Origin: Bacteroides cellulosilyticus
GTDB taxonomy: Bacteria > Bacteroidota > Bacteroidia > Bacteroidales > Bacteroidaceae
Assembly (NCBI RefSeq): GCF_020091405.1
Contig: NZ_CP081903.1
Coordinates: 6,871,739 to 6,935,738 of the forward strand
Direction: 5' to 3'
DNA length: 64,000 nt
The translations under genes were made by a program, and so were the position numbers. Of the stretch, positions 44,062 to 52,488 are shown piece after piece. The notes under the pieces are model-generated. The model had not been told where the DNA came from, did no database searches, and saw nothing but the letters and a program-made list of their open reading frames with translations. Within the stretch, counting starts at the first letter, position 1. Each line of letters starts with the position of its first letter.

Positions 44062-45690
44062 TTACCTTTCTTCCAGTTCTTCTAATGCAGCATTTATCGC
44101 TTTCTTTGCTCGTAATTGTCTTAGTGTATTAACTCCTAACTTACTATATCCCTCTACCAATATTGGATGCTTTGTAGATATGGTTTCTAACTCCTGTTCT
44201 TCGCTATCTGATAGCATGCCCTCCTTGCTCTTTAAGTCACAGAACCGTTTATGATAATCTCTGAACTGTGGCGATGCAAGAATATTCTTCATTATATCCT
44301 CGTCTGCAATGTCCCATTCATAGCCTTGGTTGATTACTATGCCTAATTTCTTATAAGCCTCTTGCAGTGCTTCTGACGACCTATATATTATATTTGTAGT
44401 CCAATGTTGATAGAGCTTTAACTGGGCAACCATGTCATTGACTTCGTATCTGTCACCTTTCTTGATAATATATGTATGAACGCCCAGTCTCTCAAACTCC
44501 TTATCCTGCTGCTTTAATATCTTTATATCAGTCTCCTTATTCAGTTGCTCTGCTCTTCTGCAGGCAGTAGCAAGTTCGTCCTCTATGCTCTCCTTCATCA
44601 CATCAAACGGAAGGTAGTAATTCATAGCCTTGGGGTTGAAGATATGTACTATCTTATTCCTAAACGGATTGGACTTAGTTCTGATACGTCCTGCAATCTG
44701 GGGTATATCCATGTCAATGCTGATTAGGGTATGCTTGTTGTAGCCGTTACTAACGATAAAGCATATTGCCGTTTCAGAGTAGTAGTCCACTCCTTCAAAT
44801 GCCTTGCAAGTCACGAATGTAAACCGTTTGGCGGGAGCTGTTGAATTGGATATCTCAAAGCCTTCCAATTTATAATGATTCAATTCATCATCAGCACATA
44901 TAATTCTACAGTCGTCATTAGTTAACTTGCACTGCTTGAGTATCTCCTTAATCTCTCTTACACTATTAACAAAGAAGTATGCTTCCTCACTCTTAATCCC
45001 GTCTAAGACGAAGTAGCCTATATCTTGATAGTGCTTGATAATCTTAGCTGCTGTAGTACTTGCGTTCTTACAAGGGTAAGGATAGACTGTAATCTTATCC
45101 ACCGTCTTCCAGTTGGCAACATATTCTTCCATCTCTGCGAATATGTCGGGTTTAAACCGTTCTGGGATAGGGGTTGCAGTTAAGAAGCAATGAGACTTGA
45201 AGCATTTAAACTTCTCCATGATTTGATTTATTACCATTGTCCTAAACCCATATTGCTTTAACAGATTGTGATACTCATCCACAAGTATCTTAAATTCAAG
45301 CGGATTAATGAGGTCAATCAGTTTATCTACCTTATCATATGTACAGATTATCTTCTTAACTCCGTCCTGTTTAAGGAACTTACTTAACTTAGCTTTCACC
45401 GTCCTGTTGAGTTTATCATATAAGCCAAACAGTCTGTCATTAGTAGGACTTACCCCTGCTTGAATCTGTGACTTCTTCCAAGTAATGTCCTTACCATCCT
45501 TATCTTTAGGCGGGTAGCACTTATTAATTACCAACTCTGTCGTAGGTACGGCAATAATGTAATTCTCGTTATTAGTAAGTGCTATCGTAGTAGCACCGCA
45601 TCCAGTCTTAACCTTGTTGAAGATGCAATTCTCTGGGAAGTCATCCATAATGAGATAACCGTCCCGCTCTTGAATATCTAACTTTATCAT
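44062..45690 (-). CDS. DExH helicase-like protein with lysine-less P-loop
   Basis: 542 residues. Superfamily 2 motifs can be followed: motif I KTGCGATT (residues 28-35), motif II VDEYH (137-141), motif III LTATPIPE (170-177), and motif VI QIAGRIR (331-337) preceded by FVTCKAFEGVDYYSE. In motif I the invariant Lys of GxGK(T/S) is Ala33. The rest of the fold looks complete and the reading frame is intact, so this is a natural variant rather than a broken gene. The C-terminal 180 residues are helical and charged. A replication or remodelling role for the element is inferred. Confidence 0.7.
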   Translation of the reverse strand: MIKLDIQERDGYLIMDDFPENCIFNKVKTGCGATTIALTNNENYIIAVPTTELVINKCYPPKDKDGKDITWKKSQIQAGVSPTNDRLFGLYDKLNRTVKAKLSKFLKQDGVKKIICTYDKVDKLIDLINPLEFKILVDEYHNLLKQYGFRTMVINQIMEKFKCFKSHCFLTATPIPERFKPDIFAEMEEYVANWKTVDKITVYPYPCKNASTTAAKIIKHYQDIGYFVLDGIKSEEAYFFVNSVREIKEILKQCKLTNDDCRIICADDELNHYKLEGFEISNSTAPAKRFTFVTCKAFEGVDYYSETAICFIVSNGYNKHTLISIDMDIPQIAGRIRTKSNPFRNKIVHIFNPKAMNYYLPFDVMKESIEDELATACRRAEQLNKETDIKILKQQDKEFERLGVHTYIIKKGDRYEVNDMVAQLKLYQHWTTNIIYRSSEALQEAYKKLGIVINQGYEWDIADEDIMKNILASPQFRDYHKRFCDLKSKEGMLSDSEEQELETISTKHPILVEGYSKLGVNTLRQLRAKKAINAALEELEER

Positions 45691-45701
45691 AATTTATCTT
45701 T

Positions 45702-45952
45702 GGTGATTTAAAATCTGTTATCTGCGACCTTGATTATTGGACTTTAAATAATTCTCAACTCTGAATACTGGGATAATCAGTACTATTATATAGGGGTAAT
45801 TCACCACTCTTTGGGAATTTCAACTCTATCATCATCTCTACTTGGTGATTTATAAGCTGCTACCTGTGACCTCAATAATCAGACTACAGATTGCTCTCAG
45901 CTTCATTTATTAGGGTAAACTACCTTATTATATATAGGTAATTCACCACTCT
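45702..45952. repeat. Two imperfect 109-bp repeats, 142 bp apart
   Basis: Unit 1 (45702-45810) and unit 2 (45844-45952) both start GGTGATTTA and end TAATTCACCACTCT, with matching interiors (GACCTTGATTATTGGACT versus GACCTCAATAATCAGACT; TATTATATAGG versus TATTATATATAGG). Start-to-start and end-to-end distances are both 142 bp. The ends of each unit are complementary (GGTGATTTA/TAATTCACC). It lies upstream of the DExH gene and downstream of the ParB-like gene. Confidence 0.75.
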
Positions 45953-46009
45953 GGAAGAATTGAGAGTAGAAGAGCCAACCTCTCACATTGGCTTTCTCTG
46001 GGGTATGGA

Positions 46010-47104
46010 TTAAGCATTCAGAGCTTCTTGAAGCATCGCTTGGAAATCATCATCTTCCTTTACCTGCTTTAGTTTCTCGTCATTAAGCTCTAATTGCTTT
46101 AGTTTCTCCAAAGCCTCAAATGCTTGCTCCTCACCATGTACTTTGGCATAGCTGTTAAAGCCTTTAATGAAATAGCGTTTAGTAAGATATGGAACGCTGA
46201 TATTGGCAGCCTTACATAGTGTTATGAAATCGTTACCTCTTTTGATGTCAACTATGGCATCTTTGGATAGCTTGTACTCTCCTCCTTTTAAGACCTTGTT
46301 TAGTGTCTTCTCTGGAATATTCTTCTTGGTGTAAATCAAACCTGCCGTCGTTGGGTTGAATCCTTGTTGGATTAATTCATCCATATTCTCAAAGAGTTTA
46401 TCTTTAGAGGTCAGAGCGGCAACACCTACCTTAGCTTTCATATCCCAGTTGCCAATTCTATTGATTTCTTCCAGATAACCTCCCACATTCTCTCCCATAT
46501 CTTTAATCTCTTTAACAAAGACATTAGGGATAACTATGTCACCGTTAACAGAATTAAGTTTAGCAAATGCAGTACTTCTATGTTGACCATCTAAGATTAC
46601 AAAGTAGTCTTCTACCTCTTCTTCTGTTAGTGCTCTACTGTTTACATCTGTTATAGTATAGCCAGCTTTTATCAGTTCTTTGGCTTCTACAACGATGATA
46701 GGATAGGCATCTTCATATTTACCATTAGCAATAATGCCAATGAACTCATCTACCTTCTTAGAATCAATGGTTCTATTATGTTTCACAAAGGCAATCCTCT
46801 TGGAGACCTTCTCACCAGTCTTGGTTAATTGGAATGTTATAGGTTCATCATTAAGAGTGAGAGCAAGGGCTTCCTTTTTACTATCTTTCTTAACTTTAGC
46901 TTGCTTTAATCGCTCAATGATTTGTCTTTGGCAATTAATTACTGCTTCATCCTGCTTCCTATTAATCATATTCTTTAAATCCCTCTCAGCTTTAACCAGT
47001 TGTTGTTTCAAACTTGTAGTGCGCACAACCTTTCCTGATTTAGCGTTAGCTACTGAATCAATGTTTATTGTAGTCTCTCCTACTGTCTTAGTAATTGCTT
47101 CCAT
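46010..47104 (-). CDS. ParB/DGQHR-domain protein
   Basis: 364 residues. A Lys/Arg-rich helical N-terminus (about 25-80) precedes a ParB/sulfiredoxin-like domain with the diagnostic ILDGQHRSTAFAKLN (Asp172-Gly-Gln-His-Arg176). The rest is helical (GFNPTTAGLIYTKKNIPEKTL, an HTH-like stretch) and ends in an acidic tail. Such proteins either bind DNA at partition sites or, in DGQHR families such as DndB, act in DNA-modification systems. No dnd-type genes are present. Beside a long tandem duplication in non-coding DNA, a partition or replication role is plausible. Confidence 0.75.
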   Translation of the reverse strand: MEAITKTVGETTINIDSVANAKSGKVVRTTSLKQQLVKAERDLKNMINRKQDEAVINCQRQIIERLKQAKVKKDSKKEALALTLNDEPITFQLTKTGEKVSKRIAFVKHNRTIDSKKVDEFIGIIANGKYEDAYPIIVVEAKELIKAGYTITDVNSRALTEEEVEDYFVILDGQHRSTAFAKLNSVNGDIVIPNVFVKEIKDMGENVGGYLEEINRIGNWDMKAKVGVAALTSKDKLFENMDELIQQGFNPTTAGLIYTKKNIPEKTLNKVLKGGEYKLSKDAIVDIKRGNDFITLCKAANISVPYLTKRYFIKGFNSYAKVHGEEQAFEALEKLKQLELNDEKLKQVKEDDDFQAMLQEALNA

Positions 47105-47185
47105 ATATATTATTATTTAGAAGATTAATGATTTTAATTACTATAATCATCAATTTTGGTACCTTATCGTTTCTGATTACGGAGG

Positions 47186-47193
47186 CAAAAGTA
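47186..47193 (-). promoter_or_regulatory. -7 box TACTTTTG for ParB-like gene
   Basis: The plus-strand CAAAAGTA lies 82 nt upstream of the start codon at 47104. Confidence 0.5.
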
Positions 47194-47235
47194 TTATGAA
47201 TTTAGGAGGAAGGGAAGTAATTTAGGGTAAAGAGC

Positions 47236-47269
47236 TTTAGGGAAAGCTGATTATGCAGCTCTCCCTAAA
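47236..47269. terminator. Hairpin 3' of the 301-residue gene
   Basis: TTTAGGGA (47236-47243) pairs with TCCCTAAA (47262-47269), with inner AGCTG/CAGCT. On the minus strand it follows the stop at 47287. Confidence 0.6.
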
Positions 47270-47286
47270 TATTAGTCGTCTGATTA

Positions 47287-48192
47287 TTAAGACATTACAT
47301 AAAAGTAATTTGAAGTACTTATAGGAGCATAGTCTGTACACTTCTTGATGGTATCTGCTACTTTCTTACCAACATCTACAGGCTCTCTAATATATTCAAT
47401 TCCGTTCAAGGTTACTGTTCCAAATTGTTTAATCATAAACCAGTTTCTCTTAGTAATGGGAGTATGCAAATAACTTGTGTAAAACCATTCCTGCTCTGCG
47501 ATGTTAGCAAGGTATAAGAATCTACCTATGAATGTCATTTTACTTGGCTTAACAGCAGTTATATGAGCATCCAGAAAGTATCTGAACAGCTCAACGAAGA
47601 ATTTCATCTTACGAGTTCTGACCTTATCTTCTTCAGTTGTAGAACTCCAATATGGTACTATATCAAGTGAGTTATCAACAGAAAGCAGATGCTCTGCACA
47701 AAATTTCTTGAATAGATGTAATAAGATGGGATTGTCGGTTGATACCGTCTTCCCTTCTGTCTTTAATATTAATTGTGTATTATGAGGATTCTCATATTCA
47801 GTATGTAGTTCTCTCTTAATCTGCAAGGTATCATTAAGCATGTCATATAAATCCATTATGGTCTCACGAGTAGTTGGAGGAGACTTTATCTCATAGCTAA
47901 AGCAACTATTAGTGAAGTCTGTGGCAAAGAGGAATAGTAACCAGAACTTATCAGGATTGAGATTATAGATTGTAAGCGTCTTCTGGATTTCAAGATTTGA
48001 AATGAATTCCTCATACTTATCATTGTACTGTTCTTCAAGGATGGAGAACCTATTCTTAAATATGTCCGTAGCAGTAAGCTCTGCCAGTTCCAATGTATCA
48101 TCGTCCATAAACTCATCTGGTCTACAATATCTTCTTGCAACGAAGGCAATGTATTCTAATTTATCTTCTGTTAATTCCATTAATCTAAGCAT
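47287..48192 (-). CDS. Unknown protein of the mobile element
   Basis: 301 residues; the start is probably at ATG 48192 or at the ATG four codons later (MELTEDKLEYIAF). It is mostly helical, acidic in the first half (CRPDEFMDDDTLELAEL) and aromatic in the second (RNWFMIKQFGTVTLNG). No signal peptide, membrane helix, zinc cluster or known catalytic motif is seen. It lies between the integrase and the ParB-like gene, where elements of this kind often carry replication-initiation or regulatory genes, but I see no winged-helix or primase motif to support that. Confidence 0.55.
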   Translation of the reverse strand: MLRLMELTEDKLEYIAFVARRYCRPDEFMDDDTLELAELTATDIFKNRFSILEEQYNDKYEEFISNLEIQKTLTIYNLNPDKFWLLFLFATDFTNSCFSYEIKSPPTTRETIMDLYDMLNDTLQIKRELHTEYENPHNTQLILKTEGKTVSTDNPILLHLFKKFCAEHLLSVDNSLDIVPYWSSTTEEDKVRTRKMKFFVELFRYFLDAHITAVKPSKMTFIGRFLYLANIAEQEWFYTSYLHTPITKRNWFMIKQFGTVTLNGIEYIREPVDVGKKVADTIKKCTDYAPISTSNYFYVMS

Positions 48193-48252
48193 TTGGACAA
48201 CAAAGATAGATAAATTATCCCCACTTGCATTACTACAAGCGGGGGTATCTGG

Positions 48253-49521
48253 TCATTTATCCCAAACATACTTCATAACCTTAGCATTAGCTTTGTTCTC
48301 CATCACGAAATCACGCTCAATATAAATGTCTGTTACTTTCATTGCATCGTCAACATGATTCAACGCTGCATGAACAGTGTATTTATCAATTCCAACCTTA
48401 TTAAGTGCTATAGTAGCCCATGAATGGCGGGCAGCATAATATTCTAAATCGTCCACTTCCAACAACGCTCCAATCTCCTTTAAGCCATAATTGATTGCCT
48501 TGTTAAATCCCTTCTCGTCAACATAGTATTGATAGAAGTTGAATAGACGTTTGCCTGTCATATCCTTATACTTCTCAATGAGAGGCAGGATTAACTTAGG
48601 TATATCAACCTTCATTTGAGCTTTATCCAATCTACGGTCTTTCGTCTTGGTACGATTATAGATGATTGTATTGCCTTCCATCTCAGTGGCATTATAAAGG
48701 TCTGCTGAGTTCATACCCATAAGGCAGAATGAGAGTATGAAGCAATCTTTAGCTAGATTATAACGGCATGTAGCCTTATAACCTTTCTTCATATCCTTAT
48801 AAGGTAGATTCCATACCTTCTTAATAATGTCTACCGGTATTGCTCGTTTACGTGTAGCTTCCTGCCTAGGAACTTCTACATGTTCAAATGGAGAGTTAGG
48901 TATAAGAATTATATTCTTATCATAATCATTATATTTCTTCTTAGCTTCATTGAAGAGATGTCTTATGCTTCCCAAATAGAGTGAAACTGTCCTATTGGAA
49001 GGTATTCGTTTACCCTGCTTCTGTAATTGAATCACCAATTCTTCTCTCTTAAGGTTGAGATATGCCTTGAAACCATTTAGGAGTTGAGAGGTAACTTCAT
49101 CTGTCTTTAAATGTTCCTTACCTAAATAGTTCATAAAAGAATTAAGGGCAGACTGATAGTTCTTCCTTCCCTTAATACTTGTCGTCTCCAACCATTCCTT
49201 ACAGAACTGAATGAAATCTATAGACCGTGTTCGCTCACGCTCTGACTTTAAGTAATCGAACACATCATCTAAAGTGCAAGCATTCACTTCCAACTGAAGT
49301 TTAGCACATATGCCTTGATAAGTACGGACAAGATTATCAACTTCCCGCTTAATAGGAGTTCCTTCCTTCAGCTTCAAGGACTTGGTTAAGTCCTTAGATG
49401 TTGCAAAGAGACTTGTAGACAATCTCTTAAACTTACGGTCTAGAGTAAACCTAAGCTTTACATTATAAGTTCCGTCACTCTTAACCTCACCTTTCTTGAT
49501 TTCTTCTCTAATAGTCAGCAT
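48253..49521 (-). CDS. int: Tyrosine integrase of the element (Arg-I-less type)
   Basis: 422 residues with the three-part layout of Bacteroidetes integrases: an arm-binding N-terminus (about 1-85), a SAM-like core-binding domain (about 100-195) and a catalytic domain (about 225-415). Catalytic residues read Arg365 (YAARHSWAT), His389 (LNHVDD) and Tyr400 (TDIYIERD). The first arginine is replaced: GMNSADL has Asn271 where most have GLRxxDL, and the HxxR histidine is Tyr362. The known CTnDOT integrase also lacks the first Arg, so this is a recognised variation. It sits 140 bp from the right attachment site and must be the enzyme that used the tRNA-Arg site. Confidence 0.92.
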   Translation of the reverse strand: MLTIREEIKKGEVKSDGTYNVKLRFTLDRKFKRLSTSLFATSKDLTKSLKLKEGTPIKREVDNLVRTYQGICAKLQLEVNACTLDDVFDYLKSERERTRSIDFIQFCKEWLETTSIKGRKNYQSALNSFMNYLGKEHLKTDEVTSQLLNGFKAYLNLKREELVIQLQKQGKRIPSNRTVSLYLGSIRHLFNEAKKKYNDYDKNIILIPNSPFEHVEVPRQEATRKRAIPVDIIKKVWNLPYKDMKKGYKATCRYNLAKDCFILSFCLMGMNSADLYNATEMEGNTIIYNRTKTKDRRLDKAQMKVDIPKLILPLIEKYKDMTGKRLFNFYQYYVDEKGFNKAINYGLKEIGALLEVDDLEYYAARHSWATIALNKVGIDKYTVHAALNHVDDAMKVTDIYIERDFVMENKANAKVMKYVWDK

Positions 49522-49538
49522 CTTAGCTCTTACTTAAA

Positions 49539-49558
49539 TTAGGAAACTATTAGGAAAC
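49539..49558 (+). repeat. Arm-type direct repeat, right copy
   Basis: Identical to 38131-38150 (two TTAGGAAAC units 2 bp apart). It lies between the integrase start and the attR core, 102 bp inside the core. Confidence 0.75.
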
Positions 49559-49660
49559 AAGTGTGGTATATTAGCGATATTAAAGCATAATTCTTCGTCT
49601 GAAGAGTAATGTGCCCAATAAAAAATCCTCGATAATCTATTGATTACCAAGGATTTCCAA

Positions 49661-49721
49661 GTGACCCCGGTGCGATTCAAACGCACGACCTTCAGAACCG
49701 GAATCTGACGCTCTATTCACT
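49661..49721. repeat. attR: 61-bp direct repeat within tRNA-Arg
   Basis: Identical to 38025-38085. It covers the tRNA from the discriminator base to the D loop. Confidence 0.92.
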
Positions 49722-49734
49722 AAGCTACGGAGCC
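49662..49734 (-). tRNA. tRNA-Arg (anticodon CCG)
   Basis: 73 nt, complete cloverleaf on the minus strand: acceptor GGCTCCG/CGGGGTC (two G-U pairs), D arm GCTT...GAGC, anticodon arm TCAGA-TTCCGGT-TCTGA with CCG at positions 34-36, 5-nt variable loop, and T arm GTGCG-TTTGAAT-CGCAC. The discriminator is A; CCA is not encoded. It decodes CGG arginine codons. Its 3' 60 nt are the right attachment site of the mobile element, and the sequence was restored by the insertion. Confidence 0.95.
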
Positions 49735-49747
49735 TTAAATGCGGGGA

Positions 49748-49755
49748 CAAAAGTA
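49748..49755 (-). promoter_or_regulatory. -7 box TACTTTTG for tRNA-Arg
   Basis: The plus-strand CAAAAGTA lies 14 nt upstream of the tRNA 5' end. It is outside the element, so the insertion left the promoter intact. Confidence 0.65.
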
Positions 49756-49905
49756 TAAAAAAATCGGGCATATTCCTAATGATTTGTCTTTTTTTACAGT
49801 AAAAGCCTATAAATAAGAATATTATTTTGAGAGCCACAACTGGTTAACAAGAAACAAATTGCTCATAAAATTAGCCAAATACGATGCAAATATAAATATT
49901 ATACC

Positions 49906-49913
49906 TATATTTG
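49906..49913 (+). promoter_or_regulatory. -7 box TATATTTG for asnA
   Basis: An exact TAnnTTTG box lies 25 nt before the ATG. Confidence 0.7.
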
Positions 49914-49938
49914 CCGAACAAAAACATAGTACGCACTT

Positions 49939-50976
49939 ATGAGTTATCTGATAAAACCAAAGGGTTATAAACCCTTGTTGGACTTAAAACAAACAGAATT
50001 AGGAATCAAACAGATCAAAGAGTTCTTCCAATTGAACCTTTCATCGGAATTACGTTTGCGTCGTGTCACAGCCCCGCTTTTCGTATTGAAAGGTATGGGT
50101 ATTAATGACGATTTGAATGGCGTAGAACGTGCAGTATCATTTCCTATCAAAGATTTGGGAGATGCGCAAGCCGAAGTAGTACATTCTCTTGCCAAATGGA
50201 AGCGATTGACATTGGCAGACTATAATATTGAATCCGGATATGGTATTTATACGGACATGAATGCCATACGCTCAGACGAAGAGTTGGGAAATCTTCATTC
50301 TCTCTATGTAGACCAATGGGACTGGGAACGTGTCATCACTACCGAAGACCGGAACGTGAACTTCCTGAAAGAAATTGTGACCCGTATTTATGCAGCCATG
50401 ATACGTACAGAATATATGGTGTATGAAATGTACCCTCAGATTAAGCCTTGTCTGCCTCAGAAGTTACATTTCATTCATGCGGAAGAGTTACGTCAACTTT
50501 ATCCGGATCTGGAACCCAAATGTCGCGAACATGCCATTACGAAAAAATATGGTGCTGTATTCATTATCGGTATTGGCTGCAAACTAAGCGATGGAGAGAA
50601 ACACGACGGACGCGCCCCGGACTATGATGACTATACCACAGAAGGGTTGAATGGTCTTCCGGGCTTGAATGGTGACCTTTTATTATGGGATAATGTATTG
50701 CAGCGCAGCATTGAGCTATCATCCATGGGTATCCGTGTAGATAAGGAAGCCCTGCAACGCCAGCTGAAACAAGAGGGAGAAGAAAAACGACTGGAACTCT
50801 ATTTCCATAAACGTCTGATGAATGACACATTGCCCCTTTCTATAGGTGGTGGTATCGGGCAATCACGTCTTTGTATGTTCTATTTAAGAAAAGCTCATAT
50901 CGGCGAAATTCAAGCCAGTATCTGGCCGGAAGATATGCGTGAGGAATGTAAGGAACACAATATTTACTTGATTTAA
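49939..50976 (+). CDS. asnA: Aspartate--ammonia ligase
   Basis: 345 residues, close to the 330-350 of the family. This ammonia-dependent asparagine synthetase is related to class II tRNA synthetases. Signatures include ERAVSFPIKDLGDAQAEVVHSLAKWKR, VDQWDWE, GIGCKLSDGEKHDGRAPDYDD and the terminal GGGIGQSRLCMFYLRKAHIGE. It has its own promoter. Its natural terminator now lies about 1.9 kb downstream because a group II intron has inserted 12 bp after the stop codon. Confidence 0.96.
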   Translation: MSYLIKPKGYKPLLDLKQTELGIKQIKEFFQLNLSSELRLRRVTAPLFVLKGMGINDDLNGVERAVSFPIKDLGDAQAEVVHSLAKWKRLTLADYNIESGYGIYTDMNAIRSDEELGNLHSLYVDQWDWERVITTEDRNVNFLKEIVTRIYAAMIRTEYMVYEMYPQIKPCLPQKLHFIHAEELRQLYPDLEPKCREHAITKKYGAVFIIGIGCKLSDGEKHDGRAPDYDDYTTEGLNGLPGLNGDLLLWDNVLQRSIELSSMGIRVDKEALQRQLKQEGEEKRLELYFHKRLMNDTLPLSIGGGIGQSRLCMFYLRKAHIGEIQASIWPEDMREECKEHNIYLI

Positions 50977-51081
50977 TACTCAGATACAATCGAGTAGGAG
51001 GAAAACGGAGTAGTTTTCTTCCTACTTTCGTTTTCCGACCTCTCACACCACCACGCATGCCGTTCGGCACGTGGCGGTTCT

Positions 51082-52488
51082 TTATCTGCGATGCAATTTA
51101 CTGTAATACTCCATCAAGGTAGGGTATCCCGATAGTTTCAATTTGTCATTGTTCATTGCAGAGGTAAGTATGCGACTACCGGCTACACTCCAATATCCCA
51201 ATCGAGTATTGGCATGTTGCCAAGCATAAAACCTACTGATACCACACTTCTGCAAGTTTACAAACTTCGTTCTAATCTTCTTCCAACATTTCCAGATGCA
51301 CATCCGTATTCTACGGCGAAGCCATTCGTCTATTCGTTTCAAATAACTCTGCATATCTGCTAACTGAAAGTAGTCTATCCACCCTCGTATAAACAGACGA
51401 AGTTCCACCTTGCGTTTATCATAGCCCATACCATTACTTCTTCCTGTCAACTCTTTCAACCGAGTTTTCAATTTAAGATAGCTTTTAGGATGGACAGATA
51501 GGCGACACTCTCCTTTATGAACATAAAATGAGTATCCCAAAAACTTCATTCCGCGAATATAACCAACGCTAGTCTTATCTACATTAACCTTTAAGAAAAG
51601 GTGCCTCTCAAGAAAAGTAGTTATACTCTCCTTTACACGTAACACAGAACGTTTACTCTTACAGAAAATCATGCAGTCATCAGCATAACGAACAAACTTG
51701 TGACCACGAGATGCCAACTCAATGTCCAATTCATGGAGCATGATGTTGCTCAGCAACGGACTCAAAGGACCACCTTGGACGGTGCCATGAGCACGGCTTT
51801 CGTAATGTCCACCCACCATTACACCAGAGATAAGGTATTTATGGATGAGGGAGATAACACGACCATCCTTCACTGTGCGAGACAAAATCTCTATCAGCTT
51901 GCTATGGTTGACCGTATCGAAGAACCTTTCCAAGTCCAAATCAACACAGTATCTGTAACCGTCACTGATATATGATTGGGCACGCTGCAAGGCCTGGTGA
52001 GCACTCCGTTTAGGCCGGAAACCAAAACTGTTGTCACTGAAGTGACGTTCGTAAAGTGGACTAAGCACCTGGCTGATGGATTGTTGAATAAGACGGTCAA
52101 CAACGGTGGGAATACCTAATTGACGCTTCTTACCTCCATCTTTGGGAATTTCAACCCGGCGAACAGGATTGGGACGGTAGATACCGTCAAGCAAAGAGTT
52201 TATCAACTCATCCTTATGGAATTTAAGGTAAGGAAGTAAATCTTCCGTTTCCATCTTATCGACACCTCCACTGCCGCCATTGGACACAACCTGTTTGTAA
52301 GCACGGTTCATGTTCGCAGGTGACAAGATGCGCTCTAATAAATCATCTTTGGTAAATTGCACTTCCACGAGGTGGTTTTCAGTTATCCCAATAAAAGTCT
52401 GCACTCCGACATAGCTTTCGGATTCCGTCCTATCCTTCTGCCGGTAGTTATCACTCAATGTTGATATTTTCTGCATTCGTTCCTTCAT
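51082..52488 (-). CDS. ltrA: Group II intron reverse transcriptase/maturase
   Basis: 468 residues. Reverse-transcriptase blocks are complete: GIPTVVDRLIQQSISQVL, FSDNSFGFRPKRSAHQAL, CVDLDLERFFDTVNH, TVQGGPLSPLLSNIML and the catalytic RYADDCMIF. The maturase domain X (GIIM) follows (LFIRGWIDYFQLADMQ, WLRRRIRMCIWKCWKK). There is no C-terminal HNH endonuclease domain, as in classes that home to terminators or replication forks. The frame is intact, so the intron may still be active. It splices and mobilises its own intron RNA. Confidence 0.95.
   Translation of the reverse strand: MKERMQKISTLSDNYRQKDRTESESYVGVQTFIGITENHLVEVQFTKDDLLERILSPANMNRAYKQVVSNGGSGGVDKMETEDLLPYLKFHKDELINSLLDGIYRPNPVRRVEIPKDGGKKRQLGIPTVVDRLIQQSISQVLSPLYERHFSDNSFGFRPKRSAHQALQRAQSYISDGYRYCVDLDLERFFDTVNHSKLIEILSRTVKDGRVISLIHKYLISGVMVGGHYESRAHGTVQGGPLSPLLSNIMLHELDIELASRGHKFVRYADDCMIFCKSKRSVLRVKESITTFLERHLFLKVNVDKTSVGYIRGMKFLGYSFYVHKGECRLSVHPKSYLKLKTRLKELTGRSNGMGYDKRKVELRLFIRGWIDYFQLADMQSYLKRIDEWLRRRIRMCIWKCWKKIRTKFVNLQKCGISRFYAWQHANTRLGYWSVAGSRILTSAMNNDKLKLSGYPTLMEYYSKLHRR

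Larger units (their letters stand above)
38025..49721. mobile_element. tRNA-Arg-integrated element, about 11.7 kb
   Basis: It is bounded by the 61-bp direct repeats and carries a tyrosine integrase next to the right end, the usual place for tRNA-targeting islands. Inner arm-type repeats (38131-38150 and 49539-49558) lie near both ends. All annotated genes run on the minus strand. Contents from right to left: integrase, unknown 301-residue protein, ParB/DGQHR protein, DExH protein, DUF3871 protein, small protein, second tyrosine recombinase, structured leader RNA, two TerB-like proteins, two small unknown proteins, FtsI-like lipoprotein. No relaxase, coupling protein, capsid, portal or terminase gene is visible, so transfer would need a helper. 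Codon usage is more AT-rich than in the flanks. Confidence 0.9.

Noticed and set aside
46010..47104. Dnd/phosphorothioation regulator (DndB-like)
   Set aside because: The DGQHR motif is shared, but no dndC, dndD or dndE gene is present.
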